Both the position numbers and the translations under genes were made by a program. A DNA stretch of 7,894 nucleotides from an uncultured bacterium (GTDB lineage: Bacteria; Krumholzibacteriota; Krumholzibacteriia; LZORAL124-64-63), in assembly GCA_903847545.1 (NCBI GenBank), contig CAINDZ010000571.1, positions 1 through 7,894 on the forward strand, read 5' to 3'. The notes below the pieces were generated by a model, which saw nothing but the letters and a program-made list of their open reading frames with translations, was not told the DNA's origin and made no database searches. Below are positions 1 to 5,505 of the stretch, one piece after another (position 1 is the first letter of the stretch; each line of letters starts with the position of its first letter).

Positions 1-198
1 CGCCAGCTCCAAACCGGCCGTTCCCTGCGATTTAGATCGCGGCTCCCGGCACCCCAGTCATGGCTCGAAGGCGCTGGCGCCCAGCCAAAGATCGGCCCCA
101 TCCCTCCGCGTCCGCCGCCTTAGAACCCGGTTTGGACAGACACACGCCTGACCAGACCTGTGCGGACCCGGTGGGACCTGGACCGATTCGGGTGCGGG
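1..198 (-). other. Unassigned leader-like stretch downstream of a leftward promoter
   Basis: This stretch follows the leftward promoter at 199-228 and runs off the window, so it should be the 5' untranslated leader of a gene that starts beyond position 1, or a non-coding RNA. I see no convincing coding sequence: the only short ATG ORF on this strand at its end (61-32) is 9 codons with no clear ribosome binding site. Small hairpins are possible: GCTGG/CCAGC around 73-85 and GCGAT/ATCGC around 28-41. I checked by eye for tRNA, tmRNA, SRP RNA, RNase P and common riboswitch signatures and recognised none. Confidence 0.35.
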
Positions 199-228
199 AA
201 TATATAACGCGGCGCAAATCGTTGTCAA
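199..228 (-). promoter_or_regulatory. Sigma-70-type promoter reading leftward
   Basis: On the minus strand a perfect TTGACA (228-223) is followed after 18 nt by TATATT (204-199). An alternative -10, TATATA, gives a 16-nt spacer. The AT-rich -10 stands out in very GC-rich surroundings. The promoter begins directly after the ddl terminator and must serve a gene left of the window, with a start site near 192. Confidence 0.65.
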
Positions 229-269
229 GAAAATGCCCGGCGGCGCGCGGTCGCACCCGCCGGCCGGGC
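229..269 (-). terminator. Intrinsic terminator at the end of the rmlA-rmlC-ispF-ddl operon
   Basis: Read on the minus strand, arms GCCCGGC (269-263) and GCCGGGC (241-235) pair. After one bulged C the stem continues GGCG/CGCC, giving about 11 pairs. The hairpin is followed at once by ATTTTC. It lies 30 nt past the ddl stop codon, the expected place for a rho-independent terminator. Confidence 0.6.
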
Positions 270-298
270 CGGAATGGGCCCACCCCGGGCGATGCCGC

Positions 299-1321
299 TC
301 AGCCGGCCCGGCTCCGCCGCCCGGCCGGCCCCTCGGCCGGCAGCAGGGCCGCCCGGCACAGGTCGTCCACCAAGGCGGGGAAGCCGATCCCCACCGCGGC
401 GGCCGCCTTGGGCACCAGGCTGGTCGCCGTCATGCCCGGTATCGTGTTTATTTCCAAGCAGTAATACGCATCGCCGTCCAGGCGGAAGTCGATCCGGGCC
501 ATCCCCCGGCAGCCGGCCAGCTCGTACAGGCGCAGGGAATCGCCCACGATCTGCTCGTAGACGGGCGAATGCACCGGCGCCGGCACCAGGTAGTCGCTGG
601 CGCCCGAGGTGTACTTGTTGCGGTAGTCGTAGAAGCCCTCGCGCGGCCGGATCTCCAACAGCGGCAGCCGCCTGCCGAGCAGGATGGCCGACGTAAGTTC
701 GCGCCCGGGAATGAATTTCTCGACCAGGACGTCCACCACGCAGGCGCCGCCGGCGGCCGCCACGCGCTCGAAGGCGGCCGGGAAATCGGCCGACTTGCCG
801 ACGATCTCGACCCCCACCGAGCTGCCCCCGGCGTTCAGCTTCACCACGGCGGGAAAGCCGATCTCGGCCAGGACGCGCTCGTGGATGCGCTCGAGGGTCA
901 GGTCGGGCTCCGGGCCGGCGCCCGACCCGGGGATGGACACCTGCGGCGTGCCGCCGGCGCAGTTCCAGGTCACCTGCAGCCAGTCGGGGGTGGGGATGGC
1001 GGCCGCGCGCATCAGCCGCTTGGTCAGGCCCTTGTCCATGGCCAGCGCGCTGGCCCCGGGACCGGACAGCGCGTAGGGCAGGCCGAGGACCTCGAGCACC
1101 GCCTGCAGGTGGCCGTCCTCGCCCTCGCCGCCGTGCAGCGCCGGGAAGACCATGTCCACGCCCTGCAGGTCCGCGCACCCGATGACATCGGCCACCGCGG
1201 TGATCGCGACCTCGCGCACCTCGTGCCCGGCCTCGCGCAGCCCCTGCGCCACGGCCTGCCCCGAGCGCAGCGAAACCTCGCGTTCGGACGAGTCGCCGCC
1301 CATCAGCACCGCCACCAGCAT
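299..1321 (-). CDS. ddl: D-alanine--D-alanine ligase
   Basis: Joins two D-alanines with ATP to make the D-Ala-D-Ala dipeptide used in cytoplasmic peptidoglycan precursor synthesis. The protein has 340 residues, normal for the family. It opens with MGGDSSEREVSLRSG; Glu15 matches the conserved substrate-binding Glu of the Ddl N-terminal domain. HGGEGEDG and the GPGASALAMDKGLTK segment follow, then the ATP-grasp motif KLNAGGSSVGV and EKFIPGRELT. The Mg-binding end is ARIDFRLDGD...LEINTIPGMT, with the Glu and Asn ligands present. Two details differ from the common pattern: Leu replaces the usual Pro after the ATP-binding Lys, and the linker between the N-terminal and ATP-grasp domains (WNCAGGTPQVSIPGSGAG) looks extended. 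The ATG start has a strong GGGAGG ribosome site 7 nt upstream and begins 4 nt after the ispF stop. Last gene of the operon. Identification is firm; the ddlA/ddlB class is not assigned. Confidence 0.96.
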   Translation of the reverse strand: MLVAVLMGGDSSEREVSLRSGQAVAQGLREAGHEVREVAITAVADVIGCADLQGVDMVFPALHGGEGEDGHLQAVLEVLGLPYALSGPGASALAMDKGLTKRLMRAAAIPTPDWLQVTWNCAGGTPQVSIPGSGAGPEPDLTLERIHERVLAEIGFPAVVKLNAGGSSVGVEIVGKSADFPAAFERVAAAGGACVVDVLVEKFIPGRELTSAILLGRRLPLLEIRPREGFYDYRNKYTSGASDYLVPAPVHSPVYEQIVGDSLRLYELAGCRGMARIDFRLDGDAYYCLEINTIPGMTATSLVPKAAAAVGIGFPALVDDLCRAALLPAEGPAGRRSRAG

Positions 1322-1325
1322 GCCC

Positions 1326-1841
1326 TTAACCTCCCGCCGCGTCCCCTGTTGATGATGTGTTGCCTGCGTCGCGGCACAGCAGCGCCACCGCCTGCACGGT
1401 CACGCACTCGCCCCGGCCCTCGGGGCCCAGCCCCTCGCCGCGGGTGCCCTTGACCGAGACCTGCCCGGGCTCGACACCCAGGGCGCCGGCCAGCTTCAGC
1501 CGCATGGCGGCGGCCGCCGGGGCGATCATCGGCCGCTCGGTGATGACCGTCGCGTCGACGTTGCCCACGCGCCAGCCGGCCCCGGCCACCAGCTGCCGCA
1601 CGCGCGCCAGCAGGTCCAGGCTGTCGGCCCCCTGCCAGCGCGGGTCGGTGTCCGGGAAGTGGCGCCCGATGTCGCCCAGCCCGGCGGCGCCCAGCAGCGC
1701 GTCGCACAGCGCGTGGCACAGCGCGTCGCCGTCCGAATGGCCCAGCGGCCCCACCGGGCAGTCGGGAAACTCGACGCCGCCCAGCACGCAGCGGCGTCCC
1801 GGCTCCAGCCGGTGGCGATCCCATCCCTGCCCGATGCGCAC
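1326..1841 (-). CDS. ispF: 2-C-methyl-D-erythritol 2,4-cyclodiphosphate synthase
   Basis: MEP-pathway enzyme: converts CDP-methylerythritol 2-phosphate to the 2,4-cyclodiphosphate with release of CMP, leading to IPP and DMAPP. From the GTG start the protein has 171 residues, slightly longer than the usual 157-160 owing to a C-terminal tail (CRDAGNTSSTGDAAGG). The N-terminus RIGQGWDRH gives zinc ligands Asp8 and His10; the third, His43, lies in the hallmark GHSDGDALCHALCDALLGA, followed by GDIGRHFPDTDPRW. The C-terminal signature reads VSVKGTRGEGLGPEGRGE, where many homologs have VKATTTEKLGFTGRGEG: the first Thr and the Glu are kept, the next two Thr are Arg and Gly. The GTG lies 17 nt after the rmlC stop with a purine-rich GGGAGGG just upstream, and puts the conserved motif at the very N-terminus as in other IspF proteins. 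Third gene of the operon. ispD is not in the window. Confidence 0.95.
   Translation of the reverse strand: MRIGQGWDRHRLEPGRRCVLGGVEFPDCPVGPLGHSDGDALCHALCDALLGAAGLGDIGRHFPDTDPRWQGADSLDLLARVRQLVAGAGWRVGNVDATVITERPMIAPAAAAMRLKLAGALGVEPGQVSVKGTRGEGLGPEGRGECVTVQAVALLCRDAGNTSSTGDAAGG
1329..1335 (-). promoter_or_regulatory. Ribosome binding site of ddl
   Basis: GGGAGGT on the minus strand, inside the last codons of ispF and 7 nt before the ddl ATG. It is a near-perfect Shine-Dalgarno sequence and fixes the ddl start at 1321. Confidence 0.7.
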
Positions 1842-1858
1842 CCTGCCCTCCCGCGCGG

Positions 1859-2407
1859 TCAGTCGAAGGTCTCGGCTGCATCCAGCGGCAGCCCGGCCCG
1901 GTCCTTGTCCGAGAGCACCGTCTCGACGCCCGCCTGCAGCGGCCAGTCGATGCCGACCGCCGGGTCGTCCCACCGCAGCGAGCGCTCGTGCTCGGGCGCG
2001 TAATAGTCGGTGCACTTGTAAACGAACTCGGCCGCTTCGCTCAACACGTAAAATCCGTGCGCGAAGCCGGGCGGCACCCAGAACAGCCGGCGGTTCTCCG
2101 CCGAGAGCTCGACGCCCGTCCACCGGCCGAAGTGCGGCGAGCTGCGACGCAGGTCGACCGCGACGTCGAAGACGCGCCCGCTGATCACGCGCACCAGCTT
2201 GCCCTGCGGCTGCCGGATCTGGTAGTGCAGCCCGCGCAGCACGCCCTGCCTCGAGCTGCTCTGGTTGTCCTGCACGAACGGCAGCGCCACGCCCGCGGCG
2301 GCGAACGCGTCGGCGCGCCACGTCTCCATGAAGTAGCCGCGGTGGTCGCCGAACAGGCGCGGCTCGAAGACGAGCACGCCCGGCAGCGGCGTCTGGACGA
2401 TGTTCAT
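1859..2407 (-). CDS. rmlC: dTDP-4-dehydrorhamnose 3,5-epimerase
   Basis: Epimerises dTDP-4-keto-6-deoxy-D-glucose at C3 and C5, third step of dTDP-L-rhamnose synthesis; a cytoplasmic cupin-fold dimer in this family. The protein has 182 residues, the standard length. Visible signatures are HRGYFMETW (22-30), FVQDNQSSSRQGVLRGLHYQ (44-63) with the catalytic His at 61, QGKLVRV (68-74) with its conserved Lys, WVPPGFAHGF (110-119), KCTDYYAPEHE (131-141) with the active-site Tyr region, and WDDPAVGIDWP (146-156). The full set, including the 3,5-epimerase Tyr region, favours a true 3,5-epimerase over a mono-epimerase, but that choice is inferred. Its ATG overlaps the rmlA TGA as ATGA, so translation is probably coupled. 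Product partners rmlB and rmlD are not in the window. Confidence 0.95.
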   Translation of the reverse strand: MNIVQTPLPGVLVFEPRLFGDHRGYFMETWRADAFAAAGVALPFVQDNQSSSRQGVLRGLHYQIRQPQGKLVRVISGRVFDVAVDLRRSSPHFGRWTGVELSAENRRLFWVPPGFAHGFYVLSEAAEFVYKCTDYYAPEHERSLRWDDPAVGIDWPLQAGVETVLSDKDRAGLPLDAAETFD

Positions 2408-3291
2408 CGCCGTCCTTCCAGCAGCTGCAGCAGGTAGCCGCCGTAGCCGCTGTTGCGCAGGGGCGCGGCCAGCGCCCGCAGCTGCTCGTCGTCGATGAAG
2501 CCCATGCGCCAGGCGATCTCCTCGGGGCAGGCGATCTTCAGGCTCTGCCGCTCCTCGATGACGCGGATGAACTGCCCGGCGTCCAGCAGCGACTGGTGCG
2601 TGCCGGTGTCCAGCCACGCGGCGCCGCGGCCGAGGATCTCCACGCGCAGGTCGCCCCGCTCGAGGTAGGCGCGGATGACGTCGGCGATCTCGAGCTCGCC
2701 GCGCGCCGACGGCCGCACGCCGCGCGTGATGCCGACGACGTCGCTGTCGAAGAAGTACAGGCCCGTCGCCGCGATGTTCGACTTCGGCTGCTTCGGCTTC
2801 TCCTCGATGCTGATCGCGCGCCCGTCCGGCCCCACCTCGATGACGCCGTACCGCTCGGGGTCGTTCACCGTGTAGCCGAAGATGGTGCCGCCGGACGTGG
2901 ACTGCGCCACCGCCTGCAGGCGGCGCGACAGGCCCTCGGCGTAGAAGATGTTGTCGCCCAGGATCAGGCAGGCCGGGCCGCCCTGCAGGAAGTCCTCGGC
3001 CAGCAGGAAGGCCTGGGCCAGGCCGTCGGGCGTCGGCTGCACCGTGTACTCGATGCGCAGGCCCCAGCGCCGGCCGTCGCCCAGCAGCTTGCGGAACGAC
3101 GGCTGGTCGTCCGGCGTCGTGATGAGGAGGATGTCGCGGATGCCCGCCAGCATCAGCGTCGATAGCGGGTAGTAGATCATCGGCTTGTCGTAGACGGGCA
3201 TCAGCTGCTTGCTGACCGTCAGCGTGAGCGGGTGCAGGCGGCTGCCGGTGCCGCCCGCCAGGATGATGCCCTTGCGCTGGATCGTAGGCAC
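2404..3291 (-). CDS. rmlA: Glucose-1-phosphate thymidylyltransferase
   Basis: Makes dTDP-glucose from dTTP and glucose 1-phosphate, the entry step to dTDP-L-rhamnose and other dTDP-deoxysugars. The 295-residue protein has the nucleotidyltransferase signature GGTGSRLHPLT (13-23), SKQLMPVYDKP (27-37) with the catalytic Lys, LGDNIFY (111-117) with the metal-binding Asp, EEKPKQPKSN (163-172) and WLDTGT (226-231) with the second metal Asp. The length and the C-terminal helical region (GFIDDEQL, NSGYGGYL) match the short RmlA type. The usual GELEITDVN appears here as GELEIADVI, a small departure. The start is GTG, because IQRKGIILAGG follows directly as in homologs; an AAGGA lies 9 nt upstream. First gene of the rmlA-rmlC-ispF-ddl operon, with a 280-nt gap to the lipoprotein gene upstream. 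Confidence 0.96.
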   Translation of the reverse strand: MPTIQRKGIILAGGTGSRLHPLTLTVSKQLMPVYDKPMIYYPLSTLMLAGIRDILLITTPDDQPSFRKLLGDGRRWGLRIEYTVQPTPDGLAQAFLLAEDFLQGGPACLILGDNIFYAEGLSRRLQAVAQSTSGGTIFGYTVNDPERYGVIEVGPDGRAISIEEKPKQPKSNIAATGLYFFDSDVVGITRGVRPSARGELEIADVIRAYLERGDLRVEILGRGAAWLDTGTHQSLLDAGQFIRVIEERQSLKIACPEEIAWRMGFIDDEQLRALAAPLRNSGYGGYLLQLLEGRR

Positions 3292-3368
3292 GGTCTTCGG
3301 TCCTTGGACGGGGTGGAGCGGGTCCGGGTGGCCGGGGGCGCGGCTCGGCGCGCGATTGCGGGCAGGAT

Positions 3369-3398
3369 AGTACAGCCGGGGCGGTCTGGCGCGATCAA
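3369..3398 (-). promoter_or_regulatory. Possible promoter of the rmlA operon
   Basis: An AT-richer patch in the GC-rich gap holds TTGATC (3398-3393) and, 18 nt further on, TGTACT (3374-3369). Each matches the sigma-70 consensus at 4 of 6 bases. TACTAT, two bases on, is an alternative -10 with a long 20-nt spacer. The predicted leader to the rmlA GTG is about 70 nt. An operon promoter is expected in this gap, but this match is only moderate. Confidence 0.33.
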
Positions 3399-3513
3399 TT
3401 CCGCGGCGCCGGCAGGATTCGGCGCGCGGAACGGGTGCCCGGCCACGGCCGGCGTGTCTTCCCCGGCGGACAGGCCGTCCCCTTCCGGGGAGCGCCCCGT
3501 GGGCCGGACGGAC

Positions 3514-3545
3514 GGCGACCCCGGTCCGGGTGGGCCGGGGCCGCC
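3514..3545 (-). terminator. GC-rich stem-loop after the second lipoprotein gene
   Basis: On the minus strand GGCGGCCCCGG (3545-3535) pairs with CCGGGGTCGCC (3524-3514) over 11 bp with one G-U pair and a 10-nt loop. It starts 26 nt past the stop codon of the lipoprotein gene. No T-run follows, so it may be a terminator of the kind common in high-GC genomes or a 3'-end protecting hairpin. Confidence 0.4.
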
Positions 3546-3571
3546 TGGGATCCGCGGGCGAAGACGACCGG

Positions 3572-4339
3572 TCAGTCGCTGCCCTCGTGGTCGTCGTGCC
3601 CGTCGTGGTCGTCGTCCTCGAAGGAATGGAACGACAGCCGGATGTTGTGCTCGACGGCTTCCTGGTTGGGGCCGCCGCTGCCGGCCGTGGCCGGGTCGAT
3701 GAGCCCGCCGCCCTCGGCCGCGAACCAGGCGCTGTGGTCGATGCTGAGGGTCAGGTTCAGGGCCCCGGCGCCCTCGACCACCACGAGGGCCGGCACGAGG
3801 TCGTGCTCCTGCTCGGACTCGAGGCCCGAGGTGAAGGTGAAGGGCGCGCCGTTGAACGAGCCCGCGACGCGCACGCTGACGCCGTCGAGGTCTGGATGCG
3901 CCGCCAGGAATGCCGCGGCCGAACCCTCGTCGCCGCGCACGGCGTCCACGTTGAATTCGACCTCGTTGTAGGTGCCGGGCGTCACGTCGACGCTGACGAC
4001 CTGGTCGATGGCCCCGCCCAGCGGCAGGTCGACCAGGAGCGGGCCGGCCTCGAACTCCTCCGAGCGCAGCGAGTCGGCGCCCGCCTCCTCCGAGGCCTGC
4101 AGCTCGATCTCGCGCAGCACGACCTGGACCGAGGCCACGACCAGCGTGTCGCCGCCGGCCGCGAACGTGTCGGCGACCGCGGCCTTGGCGCCGCGCGAAG
4201 CCTTGGCCACGGCCCCCGGCGAGGCGATGGTCAGCGAGAGGTTGCCGCCGGCGGGCGCCGGATCGTCGCTGCAACCGGCCAGACCGAGGGCGAGCACGGA
4301 CGCCGAGAGGCCCGCGCAGATCTTCTTCACGTGGTACAT
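3572..4339 (-). CDS. Putative lipoprotein of unknown function (paralog B)
   Basis: A 255-residue predicted exported lipoprotein; I do not recognise a named function. A short basic N-terminus (MYHVKK) and hydrophobic stretch lead to the lipobox LAGC with Cys23; Ser follows the Cys, compatible with outer-membrane sorting. The mature part has the block DTFAAGGDTLVVASVQVVLREIELQ, then LVDLPLGGAIDQVVSVDVTPGTYNEVEF, a SIDHSAWFA segment and VEHNIRLSFHSFE. It ends in an Asp/His-rich tail, DDDHDGHDDHEGSD, holding DxDxDG, a calcium-loop-like pattern. The V(D)LP...V.PGTYNEVE layout is reminiscent of DUF4382-type lipoproteins; that is an impression. It is clearly paralogous to the gene at 4609-5457, with almost the same block order. 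The start was set at the second ATG because AAGGA lies 8 nt before it; an in-frame ATG at 4348 would overlap that site. It has its own candidate sigma-54 promoter and a downstream stem-loop. Confidence 0.85.
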   Translation of the reverse strand: MYHVKKICAGLSASVLALGLAGCSDDPAPAGGNLSLTIASPGAVAKASRGAKAAVADTFAAGGDTLVVASVQVVLREIELQASEEAGADSLRSEEFEAGPLLVDLPLGGAIDQVVSVDVTPGTYNEVEFNVDAVRGDEGSAAAFLAAHPDLDGVSVRVAGSFNGAPFTFTSGLESEQEHDLVPALVVVEGAGALNLTLSIDHSAWFAAEGGGLIDPATAGSGGPNQEAVEHNIRLSFHSFEDDDHDGHDDHEGSD

Positions 4340-4347
4340 GGTATCCA

Positions 4348-4352
4348 TCCTT
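4348..4352 (-). promoter_or_regulatory. Ribosome binding site deciding the start of lipoprotein B
   Basis: AAGGA on the minus strand lies 8 nt before the ATG at 4339, the ideal distance. The alternative in-frame ATG at 4348 overlaps the last A of this site and could not use it, so the shorter protein beginning MYHVKK is favoured. Confidence 0.6.
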
Positions 4353-4397
4353 AGTTCTTGGACCGCCGTGGTCAAAAACACCCAGTGATTCACTATG

Positions 4398-4413
4398 GCA
4401 AGAGACGGGCCAA
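4398..4413 (-). promoter_or_regulatory. Candidate sigma-54 (-24/-12) promoter of lipoprotein B
   Basis: The minus strand reads TTGGCCCGTCTCTTGC. The GG (4411-4410) and GC (4399-4398) are separated by exactly 10 nt, the defining spacing of sigma-54 promoters. The match to the family consensus TGGCACG-N4-TTGC is TGGCcCG-N4-TTGC, one core mismatch. The predicted start site is near 4386, giving a leader of about 47 nt to the ATG. A related element precedes the paralog at a similar distance. Confidence 0.5.
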
Positions 4414-4432
4414 GTCGCGGCGCGCCTTCAGG

Positions 4433-4463
4433 AGGCACCAAAAGGCACCACGCGCAGGCACCC
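4433..4463 (+). repeat. Direct repeats AGGCACC upstream of lipoprotein B
   Basis: AGGCACCA occurs at 4433-4440 and again at 4443-4450, exactly 10 bp apart. AGGCACCC follows at 4456-4463 and a partial copy, AGGCACA, at 4508-4514. The first pair is spaced by one helical turn and lies about 55 bp upstream of the predicted sigma-54 start site, so it could be a protein-binding site. Confidence 0.4.
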
Positions 4464-4485
4464 GCCGCCCTGACCGGCTGAAATG

Positions 4486-4507
4486 GCCTGTTCGCCGCGG
4501 AACAGGC
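4486..4507. repeat. Perfect 8-bp inverted repeat upstream of lipoprotein B
   Basis: GCCTGTTC (4486-4493) and GAACAGGC (4500-4507) are perfect inverted arms around a 6-nt GCCGCG centre. Its centre is about 110 bp upstream of the predicted sigma-54 start site, within the range where enhancer-binding activators usually bind. It lies beyond the terminator of lipoprotein A, so it is not needed to end that transcript. Role not shown. Confidence 0.45.
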
Positions 4508-4548
4508 AGGCACAAGGACCCGGAGCCGCGCCGGTGCCGGGCAGGACG

Positions 4549-4579
4549 AAGGCCCCGGTTCGCAGGGAACCGGGGCCTT
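4549..4579 (-). terminator. Perfect 13-bp hairpin terminator after lipoprotein A
   Basis: AAGGCCCCGGTTC (4549-4561) and GAACCGGGGCCTT (4567-4579) are perfectly complementary around a 5-nt loop. The hairpin begins 29 nt past the stop of the lipoprotein gene. The T-run is limited to the TT closing the arm, so it may depend on stem strength alone. The structure is symmetrical and could work in both directions. Confidence 0.65.
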
Positions 4580-4608
4580 GCTGTCTGGCCTCACGGGCGC
4601 GGACAGGG

Positions 4609-5457
4609 CTAGCGGTGCATGCCGCCGTCGTCGCCCCCGCCGCCGTGGCCCCCGCCGCCGTGGTGCCCGCCGTCCGGGTCGCCGTGATGGTCGTCCCAGC
4701 CGTCGTGGTCGCGGTCCTCGAAGGCGTGGAACGAGCGACGGATGTTGTGCTCGACCAGGAACTGGTTCTCGCCGCCCGCATTCGCCGACGACGGGTCGAC
4801 CAGCGAGCTGTCGGGGCCGGCGAACCACGTGCCGTGGTCGACGCTCAGCGTCACGTTGACCGGGCCCGCGCCCTCAGCGATGACCAGGGCCGGGTCGAGG
4901 TCCTGCTCCTGGTGCGCGGCCATGCGCGTGAGGAACGTGAACGGCACGCCGTTGAACGTGCCCTCGGCACGGATGCTGACGTCGGTGAATTCGGGATGCG
5001 CCGCCAGGAAGGCGACGGCGTCGGCGTCGCCGCCGCGCACCGGGTGCACCTTGAACTCGACCTCGTTGTAGGTGCCGGGCGTCACGTCGACGCTGAGCAC
5101 CTGCGCAATGGCGCCGCCGAGCGGCAGGTCGACCAGCATGGGGCCGGTCTCGAACTCCTCGACCCACAGCGAGTCGATGCTGGACGAGTCGGCCAGGCTG
5201 GTGTCGTACGCCGCGCAGGCCTGCAGCTCGATCTCGCGCAGGACGACCTGGGCGCTGGTCAGCACCAGCGTGTCGCCGCCCGCGGTGAACGTGTCCGGCG
5301 CGACGGCCTTGGCGGCGCCCGCGGCCTTCGACGAGGCGAAGGTCAACGTGAAGTTGCTGCCCGAGGCGGCCGGAGAACCGTTATCGCTGCAGCCGCCGAG
5401 GCCGGCGGCGAGGATGACCAGGGCCAGGCAGGAACAAACGATCAGGATCTTCTTCAT
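4609..5457 (-). CDS. Putative lipoprotein of unknown function (paralog A) with His/Gly-rich tail
   Basis: A 282-residue predicted exported lipoprotein; no named function recognised. MKK and a hydrophobic stretch precede the lipobox LGGC with Cys23, followed by Ser. The mature protein shares its order of blocks with paralog B: DTFTAGGDTLVLTSAQVVLREIELQ, LVDLPLGGAIAQVLSVDVTPGTYNEVEF, NVTLSVDHGTWFA and VEHNIRRSFHAFE. It differs by a roughly 16-residue Ser/Asp-rich insert after the first block (YDTSLADSSSIDS) and a longer C-terminus. The tail starts with DRDHDGWDDHHGD (DxDxDG, calcium-loop-like) and ends in GGHHGGGGHGGGGDDGG, rich in His and Gly and likely disordered; metal binding is possible but inferred. 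The ATG is preceded by AGGGGAG at 9 nt. Its own promoter-like element lies upstream and a strong hairpin downstream, so it is probably monocistronic. Confidence 0.86.
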   Translation of the reverse strand: MKKILIVCSCLALVILAAGLGGCSDNGSPAASGSNFTLTFASSKAAGAAKAVAPDTFTAGGDTLVLTSAQVVLREIELQACAAYDTSLADSSSIDSLWVEEFETGPMLVDLPLGGAIAQVLSVDVTPGTYNEVEFKVHPVRGGDADAVAFLAAHPEFTDVSIRAEGTFNGVPFTFLTRMAAHQEQDLDPALVIAEGAGPVNVTLSVDHGTWFAGPDSSLVDPSSANAGGENQFLVEHNIRRSFHAFEDRDHDGWDDHHGDPDGGHHGGGGHGGGGDDGGMHR

Positions 5458-5505
5458 GAGTGCGTACTCCCCTTGGTGCAGGACCATTTCCCCCCGGGCC
5501 GCTTC

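Noticed and set aside
32..61. 9-codon ORF (ATG to TAA, minus strand) in the leader region, as a leader peptide
   Set aside because: No convincing ribosome site, no run of a regulatory amino acid, and no attenuator structure visible.
233..1453. Long plus-strand open frame of 406 codons opposite ddl
   Set aside because: It lies antisense to a gene with full Ddl motifs; its product is low-complexity Arg/Gly/Ala/His-rich with no recognisable domain. Long antisense frames are expected in very GC-rich coding DNA.
3530..4354. Plus-strand open frame of 274 codons opposite lipoprotein B
   Set aside because: Antisense shadow of the paralogous lipoprotein gene. It resembles the shadow opposite lipoprotein A only because the real genes are duplicates.
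4621..4680. CCGCCGCCGTGGC-type tandem repeats
   Set aside because: These are the coding counterpart of the Gly/His-rich tail of lipoprotein A, not an independent repeat element.
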